Shown piece by piece: positions 56,370-56,458 of a stretch of DNA of 56,458 bases. The position numbers and the translations under genes are program-made. The notes below the pieces were generated by a model. The model saw only the letters and a list, made by a program, of their open reading frames with translations. It did no database searches and was not told the origin of the DNA. Positions within the stretch are counted from its first letter, which is position 1; the number at the start of each line of letters is the position of its first letter. The stretch comes from Planctomycetaceae bacterium (GTDB lineage Bacteria > Planctomycetota > Planctomycetia > Planctomycetales > Planctomycetaceae), in assembly GCA_002724315.1 (NCBI GenBank), contig PBOJ01000087.1, positions 1 to 56,458 of the forward strand, in the 5' to 3' direction.

Positions 56370-56458
56370 CGGAGAGGGCGGGATTCGAACCCGCGGTCCC
56401 GGTTGCCCGAGACACGGCATTTCCAGTGCCGCACAATCGGCCACTCTGTCACCTCTCC
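56370..56458 (-). tRNA. tRNA-Ser (anticodon GGA)
   Basis: The reverse complement folds as a type II tRNA of 89 nt. The acceptor GGAGAGG pairs with CCUCUCC, and the anticodon stem CGGCA/UGCCG carries loop CUGGAAA with anticodon GGA (56422-56424, reads UCC/UCU). A long variable arm and a T-arm with GGUUCGAAUCCC follow. The discriminator is G; the 3' CCA is not encoded, so it is added enzymatically. The 5' end is exactly at the window edge. Confidence 0.95.

Overview
The window is a high-GC bacterial chromosome segment that I assign to the Planctomycetes (PVC group). The evidence is two giant RTX-repeat proteins that start with the planctomycete LEPR-XLL motif ([14 protein letters not shown]), a DUF1501 Tat-exported protein, a DUF3604 protein, a secreted PPC-domain protein, and generally weak Shine-Dalgarno sites. 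No mobile element, CRISPR array or rRNA was seen. One tRNA (Ser, GGA) closes the right edge.

Layout. (1) 1-2840: the end of rpsI, carrying an unusual acidic pentapeptide-repeat N-terminus, then mgtE and a DUF4105 gene. (2) 2859-8991: methyl-cycle genes, ahcY divergent from an overlapping metF-metH pair, facing fumC. (3) 10548-20466, minus strand: polysaccharide polymerase/ligase with TPRs, Wzc-like co-polymerase/tyrosine kinase, Wza-like export lipoprotein, LicD-family transferase, an iron-ADH of phosphonoacetaldehyde-reductase type, remnants of phosphonopyruvate decarboxylase, and a cytidylyltransferase-PEP mutase fusion. (4) 20800-34376, mostly plus strand: flippase, two asparagine-synthetase-type amidotransferases, a second polymerase, three GT4 glycosyltransferases, sulfotransferase, initiating sugar-phosphate transferase, formyltransferase and PIG-L deacetylase. 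(5) 34399-39677: tandem RTX proteins. (6) 39848-49265: DUF1501, DUF3604, OsmC, sulfotransferase, DegT aminotransferase, formamidase and PPC protein. (7) 49411-56458: Nudix, then a polyphosphate operon (ppx-ppk1-sixA-ppk2), a ROK kinase and tRNA-Ser.

Regions 3 and 4 together look like a nearly complete exopolysaccharide locus: initiation, assembly, flipping, polymerisation, chain-length control and export. It has a built-in phosphonate branch. The fused cytidylyltransferase-PEP mutase has the domain order of fosfomycin Fom1. With a decarboxylase and an aldehyde reductase it would make 2-hydroxyethylphosphonate and activate it as the CMP ester, which the adjacent LicD protein could attach to the glycan. 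In this sequence the decarboxylase gene is broken (a frameshift and two internal deletions), and the mutase signature EDKX5NS reads EDKX5SS. The branch therefore looks either freshly inactivated, repurposed, or affected by sequence error. This is the most interesting feature of the window.
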